64,000 nucleotides of DNA from the NCBI GenBank assembly GCA_002440905.1, contig DJWA01000002.1, forward strand, positions 106,207 through 170,206. Reading direction: 5' to 3'. The notes under the pieces were generated by a model. That model worked only from the letters and a program-made list of their open reading frames with translations, made no database searches and had not been told where the DNA came from. This document shows, one piece after another, positions 16,459 through 24,746 of this stretch. Source of the stretch: Candidatus Roizmanbacteria bacterium UBA6242. GTDB lineage: Bacteria > Patescibacteriota > Microgenomatia > UBA1406 > GWC2-37-13. Both the position numbers and the translations under genes were made by a program. Position 1 is the first letter of the stretch, and the number at the start of each line of letters is the position of its first letter.

Positions 16459-16598
16459 ACATATCTATTTCAAACTTAAGTCCATTGGCTTCTCTGGTAT
16501 TTGGAATATTAATCTTGATGTTTCCGAAATTTCTCAACTATCTGATTGCCGGGTATCTCATTCTGACAGGTATTATCGGACTGGGAATACTAGGATAA
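16455..16598 (+). CDS. DUF3096-family small membrane protein, 47 aa
   Basis: ATG at 16455 overlaps the upstream TGA, TAA at 16596-16598. The peptide has two hydrophobic segments, PLASLVFGILILMFPKFLNY and LIAGYLILTGIIGLGIL, the pattern of the short DUF3096 family. Function unknown; the context is the membrane stress cassette. Confidence 0.72.
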   Translation: MNISISNLSPLASLVFGILILMFPKFLNYLIAGYLILTGIIGLGILG

Positions 16599-16636
16599 CC
16601 TCAAGTTGGGAAAATTATTAGTTTGACAAAAATACT

Positions 16637-16981
16637 ATGTTGCTATTAATTTTGTCATTAATGGTAGGATCGTTGTTTGTTTATGTATCTAAGTTCAATT
16701 TTCAACCGGTCTCGGTTAATCTTGGATTATACTCATTCTCAAACATTCCTCTTTTTTATGTAATGGTAGGCTCAATGTTAGTCGGTCTGGTTTTGTCATA
16801 TTTAGCATATCTTGTCAATGCCATATACAATTCGTTGATTTTGAGAGGTAAGGATGGAGAGATAAGAAAAAATAAAATCGAAGCATTGGAATTGACAAAA
16901 CGCATCCACCAATTGGAAATAAAGAATGAAAGGCTGGCTAAAGCTTCCAATCCAGAAAGCGGTGACGAAAACGCATTATGA
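16637..16981 (+). CDS. LapA-domain membrane protein
   Basis: 114 residues: two membrane helices (LLLILSLMVGSLFVYVSKF and IPLFYVMVGSMLVGLVLSYL) and a cytoplasmic coiled-coil tail (ALELTKRIHQLEIKNERLAK). This is the LapA/DUF1049 layout; in Proteobacteria LapA helps regulate lipopolysaccharide assembly, but CPR cells are not expected to make it, so the role here is open. Its last bases overlap the next Nudix ATG. Confidence 0.7.
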   Translation: MLLLILSLMVGSLFVYVSKFNFQPVSVNLGLYSFSNIPLFYVMVGSMLVGLVLSYLAYLVNAIYNSLILRGKDGEIRKNKIEALELTKRIHQLEIKNERLAKASNPESGDENAL

Positions 16982-17448
16982 AAACATCGCTTGCAAAATT
17001 ATGGAAGCTGTTTCGACTACCGATAGGATTACAGTTGTTTATAATGCGTTTTTTCCAAGATCAATTTTTGGTTGGCGTGACGGGAGTAATTTTAAATGAG
17101 AAAAGAGAAGTGCTGCTATTTAAGCATACATATAGAGCTCATTCTTGGAGCCTGCCAGGGGGTTATTTGAAATCAGGCGAACATCCGAGAGAAGCTCTGG
17201 AACGCGAGATAAAGGAAGAGTCGGGATTGGTTGTGAGTGTCGATGAATCACTCAAGACTCGTACAGATAGGCAAACAGCTCGACTCGACCTTTGTTACGT
17301 GGGTGTACTAATTGGCGGTGATTTTACCCCGACGCACGAAGTTTCAGAATACGGATTCTTTCCACAGGATAAACTTCCGCTACTTCGAACTAACCAGATT
17401 ATCTTAATAAATGAGGTATTAAAATCAAAATCTTCTATTAGTCTTTAA
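16978..17448 (+). CDS. Nudix hydrolase
   Basis: 156 residues. Nudix box GGYLKSGEHPREALEREIKE followed by ESG (about residues 60-82). The N-terminal ~30 residues form an amphipathic segment (LWKLFRLPIGLQLFIMRFF) before the fold begins, as in some membrane-associated Nudix proteins. Overlaps the LapA-like gene by 4 nt; last gene of the cassette. Confidence 0.85.
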   Translation: MKTSLAKLWKLFRLPIGLQLFIMRFFQDQFLVGVTGVILNEKREVLLFKHTYRAHSWSLPGGYLKSGEHPREALEREIKEESGLVVSVDESLKTRTDRQTARLDLCYVGVLIGGDFTPTHEVSEYGFFPQDKLPLLRTNQIILINEVLKSKSSISL

Positions 17449-17490
17449 TAGACTAAGTATCCAACTCGATTATCAAAATATTTCTTTGTA

Positions 17491-17520
17491 TTGACACGGT
17501 AACTTACTTGGGGGTAAAAT
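17491..17520 (+). promoter_or_regulatory. promoter
   Basis: -35 TTGACA (17491-17496), 18-nt spacer, -10 TAAAAT (17515-17520); the ATG at 17537 follows after 16 nt, giving a leader of about 10 nt. Confidence 0.55.
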
Positions 17521-17536
17521 TAAGGCAATTGTAAGT

Positions 17537-18067
17537 ATGGATAACGAAAAATTTAAAAGAATTCTGCCATTTTTTGGCGTGGGCGCGGCAATGGTGTTTC
17601 TCCTTGTTATGTCGGCCTCGACTTTCATGATCTCAAGTCGCGCTAGCCGTCAGCAGAACGTCACTGAGAGCTATGCCGAGGAATTTATGCCCGATGCCAC
17701 TCTACCGCCGGGACGAGTCTGGCAGGGGATGACGGTGACTGGTGAAATGGAAGGACGATTCACCGTAGGATATAAATTAAGACCTGACGACGCGTGCGAT
17801 TTTGACGGAATCAAGCTTTCCGTTGGAAGGATCGACGGAAAGTACTACATTTTTAATTATAAAATGACTAAATCGGAGGGATCCAATAGCTATAAGGGGT
17901 ATCTTCAGTTAAGCCCATTAGATGTGCAAGGTGACATATACGGAGGTAACGTTTCTTTGACATATAACGAGGATCAAAGATCGGGCACGGTAATGGGTGA
18001 CCTGTACAATAATGACAAGTCTGTTAAGGTAATCCAGATAGTCGGTGACTGGGCTTGTCCATTATGA
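17537..18067 (+). CDS. uncharacterised membrane-anchored protein, 176 aa
   Basis: N-terminal helix (ILPFFGVGAAMVFLLVMSAS) followed by an extracytoplasmic domain predicted to be mostly beta strands (FTVGYKLRPDDACDFDGIKL, GYLQLSPLDVQGDIYGGNVS). Two cysteines (in DDACDF and DWACPL) could form a disulfide, agreeing with the VKOR/DipZ proteins nearby. No family recognised. The stop overlaps the next ATG. Confidence 0.65.
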   Translation: MDNEKFKRILPFFGVGAAMVFLLVMSASTFMISSRASRQQNVTESYAEEFMPDATLPPGRVWQGMTVTGEMEGRFTVGYKLRPDDACDFDGIKLSVGRIDGKYYIFNYKMTKSEGSNSYKGYLQLSPLDVQGDIYGGNVSLTYNEDQRSGTVMGDLYNNDKSVKVIQIVGDWACPL

Positions 18068-18636
18068 AAAACGCGATCATTCTTCATGGCGGCCCCTCAA
18101 GAGAAGAATACTACGACCCAAAGTCCCCCAGTATGAGCAATTCCCATTGGATTCCTTGGCTGCAGGGACAGTTGCTGAAACTTAATATAGCCGCTTCAAC
18201 CCCGGAGGTGCCCCAATCGTATATACGGGACTGGAAAGTTTGGAGTCGGGAGGTTGAACGTCACGATATTGGTCCTGATACCCTACTAGTCGGTCACAGC
18301 ACCGGTGCCGGGTTTTTCATAAAATATTTGAGTGTTCATAAAAAGCTCAGAGTCGGCAAAGTCATATTGGTTGCTCCTTGGATCGATCCGGAAAAAGAGC
18401 TGACGACCGGTTTTTTTGACGATTATGAAATTGACGTCGACTTATCGGAAAGGACTAAAGGAATTGTCGTATTTAATTCAGACAATGACGAGGACTCTGT
18501 TCAGAAATCGGCAAAGATACTTCTGCAAAATATAAAAAACATCAAGTACCGTGAATTCCATAATTATGGACATTTTTTAATTGAGGATATGGCATCATCT
18601 GAGTTTCCAGAACTTCTTCAGGAGATATTGAAATAG
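18064..18636 (+). CDS. RBBP9/YdeN-type serine hydrolase
   Basis: 190 residues from ATG 18064. Alpha/beta hydrolase of the RBBP9/YdeN family: NAIILHGGPSREEYY start, nucleophile elbow GHSTG, Asp region VVFNSDNDEDS and catalytic His in NYGHF near the end. A TTG at 18055 is in frame, but the ATG overlapping the upstream stop (ATGA) fits the family N-terminus. Substrate unknown. Confidence 0.82.
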   Translation: MKNAIILHGGPSREEYYDPKSPSMSNSHWIPWLQGQLLKLNIAASTPEVPQSYIRDWKVWSREVERHDIGPDTLLVGHSTGAGFFIKYLSVHKKLRVGKVILVAPWIDPEKELTTGFFDDYEIDVDLSERTKGIVVFNSDNDEDSVQKSAKILLQNIKNIKYREFHNYGHFLIEDMASSEFPELLQEILK

Positions 18637-18700
18637 CTTACGTAATCCATATTATTAGGAGGGCTTTGCATAGATAAAGAGCGTATGGTATAACTTTACA

Positions 18701-19405
18701 ATGAGTTATTTTGATAATACACCTTATCAGAAAAAGCAGATAAAGGTAATTGAAGATATAGAAAGCCAGGTAAAGAATAATGATCTGAAGTTTAGCACGG
18801 TTCTCCCGATTGAAGACTACGAAAACGATCCTAGGATTTGTCTGACGAGCGTCCATTTTCCCAAAGACGGCCTCCTTGATTCAATCCAAAAGACAATGAT
18901 CCAACCCCTCAAAAAAATAATTCCAGATCATTATTACTATACGAAGGATAATCTACACTTGACCATTAAAAATATCAGGGTGATAAGCGACCCACCAAAC
19001 TTTACTGTCAACGACCTCGCAAGAGTTAAAAGCATTTTTGAAAGGGTTGTCCCGGCCCACAAGAAATTTAGAGTCTTTTTTTATAGGCTACTACTGTTCA
19101 AATCCAATCTGGCGCTTGTCGGAACAACAGGGGAAGAGTTGGATGATTTGGTTCTTGATTTGGATCGGAGATTGAGAGAAGAGAGTGTTCCTGACGACAA
19201 ACAATACACTAATACCGAAAACTTTTTTTGTAATATGACACTTGTGAGATTCAATTCACAACTGACGACCTCCTATAAATTAAAAATAGAGGAGCTTTCT
19301 TCGAAGATAAATATCAACCCCTACGTCATAGATTCGGTGACGCTTTTGACGTCTAATGCCGTTTTAAAAAAAAGAAAGATCTTGGGAAAATGGAATTTGA
19401 AATAA
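18701..19405 (+). CDS. 2H-phosphoesterase-like protein with one intact His motif
   Basis: 234 residues. The fold pattern resembles the 2H/LigT superfamily (RNA 2',3'-cyclic phosphodiesterases). The first catalytic motif is present as DNLHLTIKNI (H-x-T). The second reads FFCNMTLVRF, with Asn in place of His, so activity may be lost or changed. TATAAC (18689-18694) ends 6 nt before the ATG, predicting a leaderless mRNA. A normal 2H protein (thpR) is at 53547. Confidence 0.6.
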   Translation: MSYFDNTPYQKKQIKVIEDIESQVKNNDLKFSTVLPIEDYENDPRICLTSVHFPKDGLLDSIQKTMIQPLKKIIPDHYYYTKDNLHLTIKNIRVISDPPNFTVNDLARVKSIFERVVPAHKKFRVFFYRLLLFKSNLALVGTTGEELDDLVLDLDRRLREESVPDDKQYTNTENFFCNMTLVRFNSQLTTSYKLKIEELSSKININPYVIDSVTLLTSNAVLKKRKILGKWNLK

Positions 19406-19415
19406 TTAATTAATC

Positions 19416-19431
19416 TTCCAATTGGTTGGAA
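19416..19431. terminator. hairpin between convergent genes, weak terminator
   Basis: TTCCAA, TTGG, TTGGAA between the convergent genes ending at 19405 and 19441. AT-rich stem without a clear T-run; tentative. Confidence 0.3.
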
Positions 19432-19440
19432 TATTCTGCT

Positions 19441-20247
19441 TTACTCACCAATCTTTTGCTGAAGTGGATTTTTGATTATCTCTTCGCGCAGGTAATTTAA
19501 AAAACGATTAACATCATCAATACTGTCGAGAAAATATTCGGCTTTTGACTGACCGCTTTCCCCAACTCGAATAGTTATTCCTTTAGTGATTTTTCCAAAC
19601 ATATCTTCGTCTGTCGTGTCATCGCCAATCGCAATTGCTAATTTTCCTGGAATCTGTTGGGTAACAATCTCAATAATCTGTCCTTTATTCCAATCTATTT
19701 TCGGTCTGGCGTCTATGACTTTTTTCCCTTCGACAAATTCGATAATTTTTTCTTTTTCAGTGTCTTTGACTAACCGATAAAAATCTTTTTTGAATTCTGC
19801 CTCGCGGCTTTCTTCAAGACTCCTGTAATGGATGGAGATGGACATGGACTTATCCTCAACAAAAATACCCTCATATTTCTCCGATAATTGGTAATAGATC
19901 TTTTTGACTTCATTTAACGAATTGGTGATCTTTTCGTCAATAGGAAATCTATCGTAAACACCGTTTATTATCCATTCCAGTCCATGGTTGCCGGCATAGT
20001 TTAAGCCAGGTAAGTCTATTTTTTCCTTTAAGCCTTCAAGTTTTCTTCCGCTCACTATCATTACAAAAACATTATCAAGTAAGATAATCTTCCTGAGGAT
20101 ATTTTTTATCTCAGGATCGATGTTGGCGTTTTTGAAATCGGAAACAATTGGGGATAGAGTACCGTCGAAATCTAAAAAAATCAGAACACCTTTGGAAGTT
20201 ATAAGTTTTTGTGAGATGGCTTTTTTATCTTCCCAGATATTTTTCAT
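19441..20247 (-). CDS. otsB: trehalose-6-phosphate phosphatase
   Basis: 268 residues, HAD superfamily. Removes the phosphate from trehalose-6-phosphate. Motif I GVLIFLDFDGTLSPIVSD, NHGLEW (substrate loop), and C-terminal motif GDDTTDEDMF are diagnostic of OtsB. ATG overlaps the otsA stop by 4 nt (ATGA), so both are made from one leftward mRNA and form a complete trehalose route from UDP-glucose and glucose-6-phosphate. Confidence 0.93.
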   Translation of the reverse strand: MKNIWEDKKAISQKLITSKGVLIFLDFDGTLSPIVSDFKNANIDPEIKNILRKIILLDNVFVMIVSGRKLEGLKEKIDLPGLNYAGNHGLEWIINGVYDRFPIDEKITNSLNEVKKIYYQLSEKYEGIFVEDKSMSISIHYRSLEESREAEFKKDFYRLVKDTEKEKIIEFVEGKKVIDARPKIDWNKGQIIEIVTQQIPGKLAIAIGDDTTDEDMFGKITKGITIRVGESGQSKAEYFLDSIDDVNRFLNYLREEIIKNPLQQKIGE

Positions 20248-22469
20248 CCGAGGTTAATGAGATTCCTTAACATATCAGCGGACCATTTATAAATATCATT
20301 TCTTTTGATTGCCGTACGCATCCTCTGCATTCTTTTTCTTTGTTCAATTATCCCCATCTGGAGAGCTTGATTTATGGCGTCGGCTAGTTCATTACTGTCG
20401 TAGGGGTTGATAATTAGCGCGTCTTTTAATTCCCGGGAAGCACCCGCAAACTTGCTCAATATTAAAACTCCCTTATCGTCAGTTCTTGAGGAAACGAATT
20501 CCTTGGCAACAAGATTCATTCCATCATGGAGTGATGTTACCAAGCAGAGGTTTGAGATTTTATAAAGCTGATCTATTTCCTCATGAGTATGATGCTTCTT
20601 AAGAAGGACGATTGGTTTCCAGCCCTTGTTCTTATATAGGGAATTGATTCTCTCTACCTCCTCTTCAACCTGTATTTCCAGGTCATGATAGGCTTGGATC
20701 TTGCTCCGGCTCGGAGGGGCGACTTGGATAAAAGTAAACTGGTTTTTATAGAAGGGCATTCTTTTGAAAAGTTGTTCGATAGCCATAAGTCTTTCAAGTA
20801 TTCCTTTGGTATAGTCAAGTCTGTCAACGCCGACACCCATATACTTGGTTTTCTTGATTCCGATTTCGTCAAGAATACTTTCAGGTTTTGCGCTATTGGT
20901 ATCTTCTTCGTCATTGAAGGCGATGCTAATAGGGAACGATTTAATCATGCTCCTGTGAGATTTTTTCGTAACTGAAAATTGTTCAAGATCGATCAAAGAT
21001 TCAAGCTCACGTCCGACCGTTTCTATAAAATTGTTGCAATGTAGTTGAGTATGGAAACCGATTAGATCGGCTCCCAGCATTCCGTCAAGAATTTCCTTTC
21101 TGAAAGGGCAAATGCTAAACGCTTCAGGGTTTGGCCAAGGTATATGCCAAAAAATTCCTATTTGAGCATCTGGCCTGGCGTCCTTAATCATTCTTGGAAG
21201 TAGAGAAAAATGGTAGTCTTGGATAATTATTACCGGTTTTTTTGTTTTCGAAATCTCCTTAAGAATTATTTCAGCAAACTTTCCGTTTACTGATTTATAG
21301 ACCTCCCAGTCTTCTTCCCTAAAAACCGGTCGAGTGTGAGCCATATGGCAAAGCGGCCAGAGTCCTTCATTGGCAAAGCCATAGTAATATCTTTTCTCCT
21401 CTTCCTCGGTCAACCAAATGCGTTTGAGGGTATATTTTGGCTCGTCCGGTGGAACGCGGATTTTGTCATTTTTATCAACAACGAGTCTGTCGGCATCGCC
21501 TGAACCTGACGCGACCCAAGTTCCTCCGCAGGCTGAGATCATCGGTTCAATCGCCGTTACCATTCCTGATGCCGGAACAAAATAATTAATCTTGCCATTT
21601 TTTTTCGTATGGATGTATGGTTCGCGGTTCGAAACGACGTACATCATCCTATTGTCCAAGATTTTTTTGACATATTCGTAAAGTCTTTGTTCTGTCCAAG
21701 GTGAGTCGATGTCTTCAATATTTGACCGAGCTTCTTCCTTAACAGCTAATCGGGCTTCATAAAGACTCTTCATAAAGTGAGATATTTCCCTAATTAGCGG
21801 TTGGAGAATGAAGTTGTTGGGAAGCTTCTTCGGAGGTAGCATGCTTTCATTGGTTCGTGAGATTCTTATTGTTTCTGCGATGTCTTTTATAGGTTGATAA
21901 ATTAAGAAACGGAGGGTCAAAACTATAGCCAGAATTATGAGGGTATCTTGTATACCCAATCGGAGAAGATTGTTTTTCCAAACTTCGTTCAACCGATCGT
22001 CAATGAATCCGGCGTTTTGTACCAGCGTCAAAGAACCGATGACATTACTGTCCTGATGAAGGGGTAGGGCAAATACATACGATTTTTTGTTATCTTCCTT
22101 TATGAAGTCGGCGCTCAACTTATCCTCATCCATGGCATTGCCGATAATCGTTGTCATTTGCTCGTTCTCTTTTAAGATCATACCCTCAGATGAAGCGATA
22201 ATATTATCCTTGTTATCGTAAATGGCGACACCGGCGATCCTTTTCTCTTCAGCAAATTGTTCGATTATTCTCTGGACTTGAAAAGTGTTGTTGGCAATCA
22301 TGTAGGGTTCGACTCTTTCTTTAAGGGAGTCTGCCAAAAGCGTTGTCCGGTATTGAAGATCAGTTGTGAGCCTTTGCTGCTCTCGATTTGCCTGTTGCAT
22401 AGTGAAGAACAGGACGACCAAGGAGACGATAATCGTAAATATAAATGCCGTAAAAATTGTTTGTTTCAT
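20244..22469 (-). CDS. otsA: trehalose-6-phosphate synthase fused to a membrane sensor module
   Basis: 741 residues against ~470 for E. coli OtsA. Residues ~5-23 are a transmembrane helix, 24-172 an extracytoplasmic domain (GVAIYDNKDNIIASSEGMIL and FALPLHQDSNVIGSLTLV recall sensor domains of histidine kinases/chemoreceptors), 173-191 a second helix, 192-245 a HAMP-like linker (YQPIKDIAETIRISR), then GT20 from ~274: MMYVVSNREPYI, IIIQDYHFSLLPRMI, GIFWHIPWPNPEAF, VGVDRLDYTKGILER, SLHDGMNLVAKEFV and NPYDSNELADAI. Catalytic residues look intact. Architecture suggests trehalose synthesis controlled by an outside stimulus (inference). Confidence 0.9.
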   Translation of the reverse strand: MKQTIFTAFIFTIIVSLVVLFFTMQQANREQQRLTTDLQYRTTLLADSLKERVEPYMIANNTFQVQRIIEQFAEEKRIAGVAIYDNKDNIIASSEGMILKENEQMTTIIGNAMDEDKLSADFIKEDNKKSYVFALPLHQDSNVIGSLTLVQNAGFIDDRLNEVWKNNLLRLGIQDTLIILAIVLTLRFLIYQPIKDIAETIRISRTNESMLPPKKLPNNFILQPLIREISHFMKSLYEARLAVKEEARSNIEDIDSPWTEQRLYEYVKKILDNRMMYVVSNREPYIHTKKNGKINYFVPASGMVTAIEPMISACGGTWVASGSGDADRLVVDKNDKIRVPPDEPKYTLKRIWLTEEEEKRYYYGFANEGLWPLCHMAHTRPVFREEDWEVYKSVNGKFAEIILKEISKTKKPVIIIQDYHFSLLPRMIKDARPDAQIGIFWHIPWPNPEAFSICPFRKEILDGMLGADLIGFHTQLHCNNFIETVGRELESLIDLEQFSVTKKSHRSMIKSFPISIAFNDEEDTNSAKPESILDEIGIKKTKYMGVGVDRLDYTKGILERLMAIEQLFKRMPFYKNQFTFIQVAPPSRSKIQAYHDLEIQVEEEVERINSLYKNKGWKPIVLLKKHHTHEEIDQLYKISNLCLVTSLHDGMNLVAKEFVSSRTDDKGVLILSKFAGASRELKDALIINPYDSNELADAINQALQMGIIEQRKRMQRMRTAIKRNDIYKWSADMLRNLINLG

Positions 22470-22552
22470 TTTGTTCAGGAAGCGATCTTTTTACAACTGT
22501 TCGTAAATGTATGTCCTTATATTATAGCAAAATGAGATACGGTATGTATACT

Positions 22553-22575
22553 ATTACTATATAAGTATTAGTAAT
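22553..22575. promoter_or_regulatory. inverted repeat upstream of thioredoxin gene
   Basis: ATTACTA, 9 nt, TAGTAAT. It lies 17 nt upstream of the thioredoxin ATG and just downstream of a possible -10 TATACT (22547-22552). AT-rich, so chance is possible. Confidence 0.3.
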
Positions 22576-22591
22576 TTGGAAAAATGAATTT

Positions 22592-23044
22592 ATGAAAAAT
22601 AATAAATTCTTGATATTTATAGCGATCTTGGTTGTCGGTTTGAGCGTATATTTTTACGGTCAATTTCGGTCGGGAACGAATAGTTTAGTTACAGTAGATA
22701 AAACCAGCAATCCGACCAAGAGCGACAAGCCAGTCAATGAGAATGGTCGGTATAGAGTCTACAACGAAAACGAATACGGTTTGGTAGCAGATAGGAAGAG
22801 GGTGATATTCTTCCATGCATCCTGGTGTCCGACCTGCAAGGTTGCTGACGAGGAGTTCATGAGTCAGGCCGAAAAAATCCCAGTAGACGTCGTCCTTTTC
22901 AAGACAGATTATGATACCGAGAGCCAACTCAAGAAGAAATACGGGATTACCTATCAACATACATTTGTCCTTGTCGATATGGAAGGGAATGAAATAAAGA
23001 AATGGAATGGTGGCGGAATAGAGGAACTTATTAATAATACTTAA
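22592..23044 (+). CDS. membrane-anchored thioredoxin-like protein
   Basis: 150 residues. N-terminal membrane helix (KFLIFIAILVVGLSVYFYG), a polar linker, then a thioredoxin fold with the active site FFHASWCPTCKVADEEF (Cys79, Cys82), and a cis-Pro replaced region THTFVL. Extracytoplasmic thiol-disulfide exchange is likely. It is followed after 3 nt by the DipZ-like gene, its probable redox partner. Confidence 0.88.
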   Translation: MKNNKFLIFIAILVVGLSVYFYGQFRSGTNSLVTVDKTSNPTKSDKPVNENGRYRVYNENEYGLVADRKRVIFFHASWCPTCKVADEEFMSQAEKIPVDVVLFKTDYDTESQLKKKYGITYQHTFVLVDMEGNEIKKWNGGGIEELINNT

Positions 23045-23047
23045 GCA

Positions 23048-24724
23048 ATGATATTACTTATTCTTTTTTCTTTTCTTGCCGGAGTAGTGACGATATTGTC
23101 GCCATGCATCTTGCCGGTTCTTCCGGTTATTTTATCCGGAGGCGTGACTTCGGAGAAATCCAAACCCTTTGGGATCATTGCCGGATTTGTATTGAGTTTT
23201 ACGTTTTTTACCCTTTTTCTGTCTGCGATAGTCAAAGCAACTGGTCTATCGGCTGATGCCTTGCGGGGTGTTTCAATATTTGTCATTTTGGGGTTTGGAT
23301 TGAGTCTTGTTTTGCCAAGTTTTCAAGTCAAGGTTGAAAAGTTATTTTCTAGATTAGCCGGGGCGACTCCGACCGCAAACAAGAAAAACGGTTTTTTTGG
23401 AGGGCTTCTTATTGGGTTGAGCTTGGGGCTCATATGGACTCCCTGCGTCGGCCCGATATTGGCCTCAATTATTACTCTTGCTGCCTCAAACACGATAGCG
23501 GCCGGATCAGTCGCGATCACACTAGCTTACGCACTTGGTACGGCCGTTCCCATGATGGCTATTATGTACGGTGGAAGAGCGTTATTGACAAAGATTCCGG
23601 GGTTACTATCAAATACCGTAAATATCCAACGTGTATTTGGGGTCCTAATGATTTTTACGGCTCTTGCCATATTCCTCAATTTTGACCGACGTTTCCAGGC
23701 ATATGTCCTGGAAAAGTTTCCTGGTTACGGAGCTGGTTTGACAAAACTTGAAGACAATAAGGCCGTCAAGAATGAGCTCTTGAAACTTAAAGAAGGTGGC
23801 AGCTTTTTGGAAGAACTAGGAAGCGGTTTTTATCTACAAGCACCAGAGCTCATACAGGGCGGGCAATGGTTTAATTCGGAGCCATTAAAGTTGTCCGAGC
23901 TCAAGGGTAAGGTTGTTCTTATAGATTTTTGGACCTACACTTGTATCAATTGCATAAGGACACTTCCATATTTGAAGAACTGGCATGAGAAGTATAAAGA
24001 TAAAGGCCTTGTAATTATTGGCGTTCATACTCCAGAATTTGAATTTGAAAAAAACCCCAATAACGTTAGCAGGGCGATTGAAGACTTCAAACTTAAATAT
24101 CCGATCATGCAGGATAATGATTATGCCACTTGGAAAGCTTATAGTAATCGTTACTGGCCGGCTAAGTATTTTATCGACCGCGAAGGTAGGATAAGATCGA
24201 CTCATTTTGGTGAGGGTGAATACGACGAATCGGAGAGAATGATACAAACCCTTCTTAAGGAAGCGGGTAGTCTTGAAGGCGATATGCCGATAGAAAATAT
24301 TGACTATCGAATCGAATCCAGGACACCCGAAACCTACCTTGGTCACAACAGAATCGATAATTTTTCATCTATAGAATCGATTAATCCAGACCGTGAATTT
24401 GTCTACACAGTGCCTCCGAGTTTAAAGTCGAATAATTTTGCCTTTGGAGGCCGTTGGATCGTCAAAGATGAAAAAGCCGAACCATTTAAGTCATCAACAT
24501 TAGTATTTGATTACGAAGCAAAAAACGTTTTTCTTGTTATGGGCCCAAAAAGCACAACTACGGGATTTGTTAACGTCTATCTTGACGACAAATTCGTCAC
24601 CATACTGGAAGTAAACGAGTATAGGCTATATGACGTTGTTAAACTCGACCGCTCTGGGAAGCATAAGTTGAGGCTAGAATTCATGGATTCAAACTTAGAA
24701 CTATTTGCTTTTACTTTCGGTTGA
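23048..24724 (+). CDS. DipZ-like protein: CcdA electron-transfer domain + TlpA thioredoxin + C-terminal beta domain
   Basis: 558 residues. Residues 1-225 form a six-helix CcdA/DsbD-type domain with the paired cysteines Cys20 (TILSPCILPV) and Cys133 (IWTPCVGPI). Residues ~265-395 are a TlpA-like domain with active site TYTCINCIRTLP (Cys299, Cys302). The remainder (YLGHNRIDNFSS onward) is the beta-rich domain found in mycobacterial DipZ. It carries reducing equivalents from cytosolic thioredoxin to extracytoplasmic proteins. Cotranscribed with the anchored thioredoxin. Confidence 0.9.
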   Translation: MILLILFSFLAGVVTILSPCILPVLPVILSGGVTSEKSKPFGIIAGFVLSFTFFTLFLSAIVKATGLSADALRGVSIFVILGFGLSLVLPSFQVKVEKLFSRLAGATPTANKKNGFFGGLLIGLSLGLIWTPCVGPILASIITLAASNTIAAGSVAITLAYALGTAVPMMAIMYGGRALLTKIPGLLSNTVNIQRVFGVLMIFTALAIFLNFDRRFQAYVLEKFPGYGAGLTKLEDNKAVKNELLKLKEGGSFLEELGSGFYLQAPELIQGGQWFNSEPLKLSELKGKVVLIDFWTYTCINCIRTLPYLKNWHEKYKDKGLVIIGVHTPEFEFEKNPNNVSRAIEDFKLKYPIMQDNDYATWKAYSNRYWPAKYFIDREGRIRSTHFGEGEYDESERMIQTLLKEAGSLEGDMPIENIDYRIESRTPETYLGHNRIDNFSSIESINPDREFVYTVPPSLKSNNFAFGGRWIVKDEKAEPFKSSTLVFDYEAKNVFLVMGPKSTTTGFVNVYLDDKFVTILEVNEYRLYDVVKLDRSGKHKLRLEFMDSNLELFAFTFG

Positions 24725-24746
24725 TATGCTAAAATGAGGTTTTCAT

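Noticed and set aside
10415..17500. Genomic island with attachment repeats at tRNA-Tyr
   Set aside because: Searched by eye for a second copy of the tRNA 3' end (CCTCCCCTCTGG) and for integrase-like genes; neither was found, so only a compositional remark is kept.
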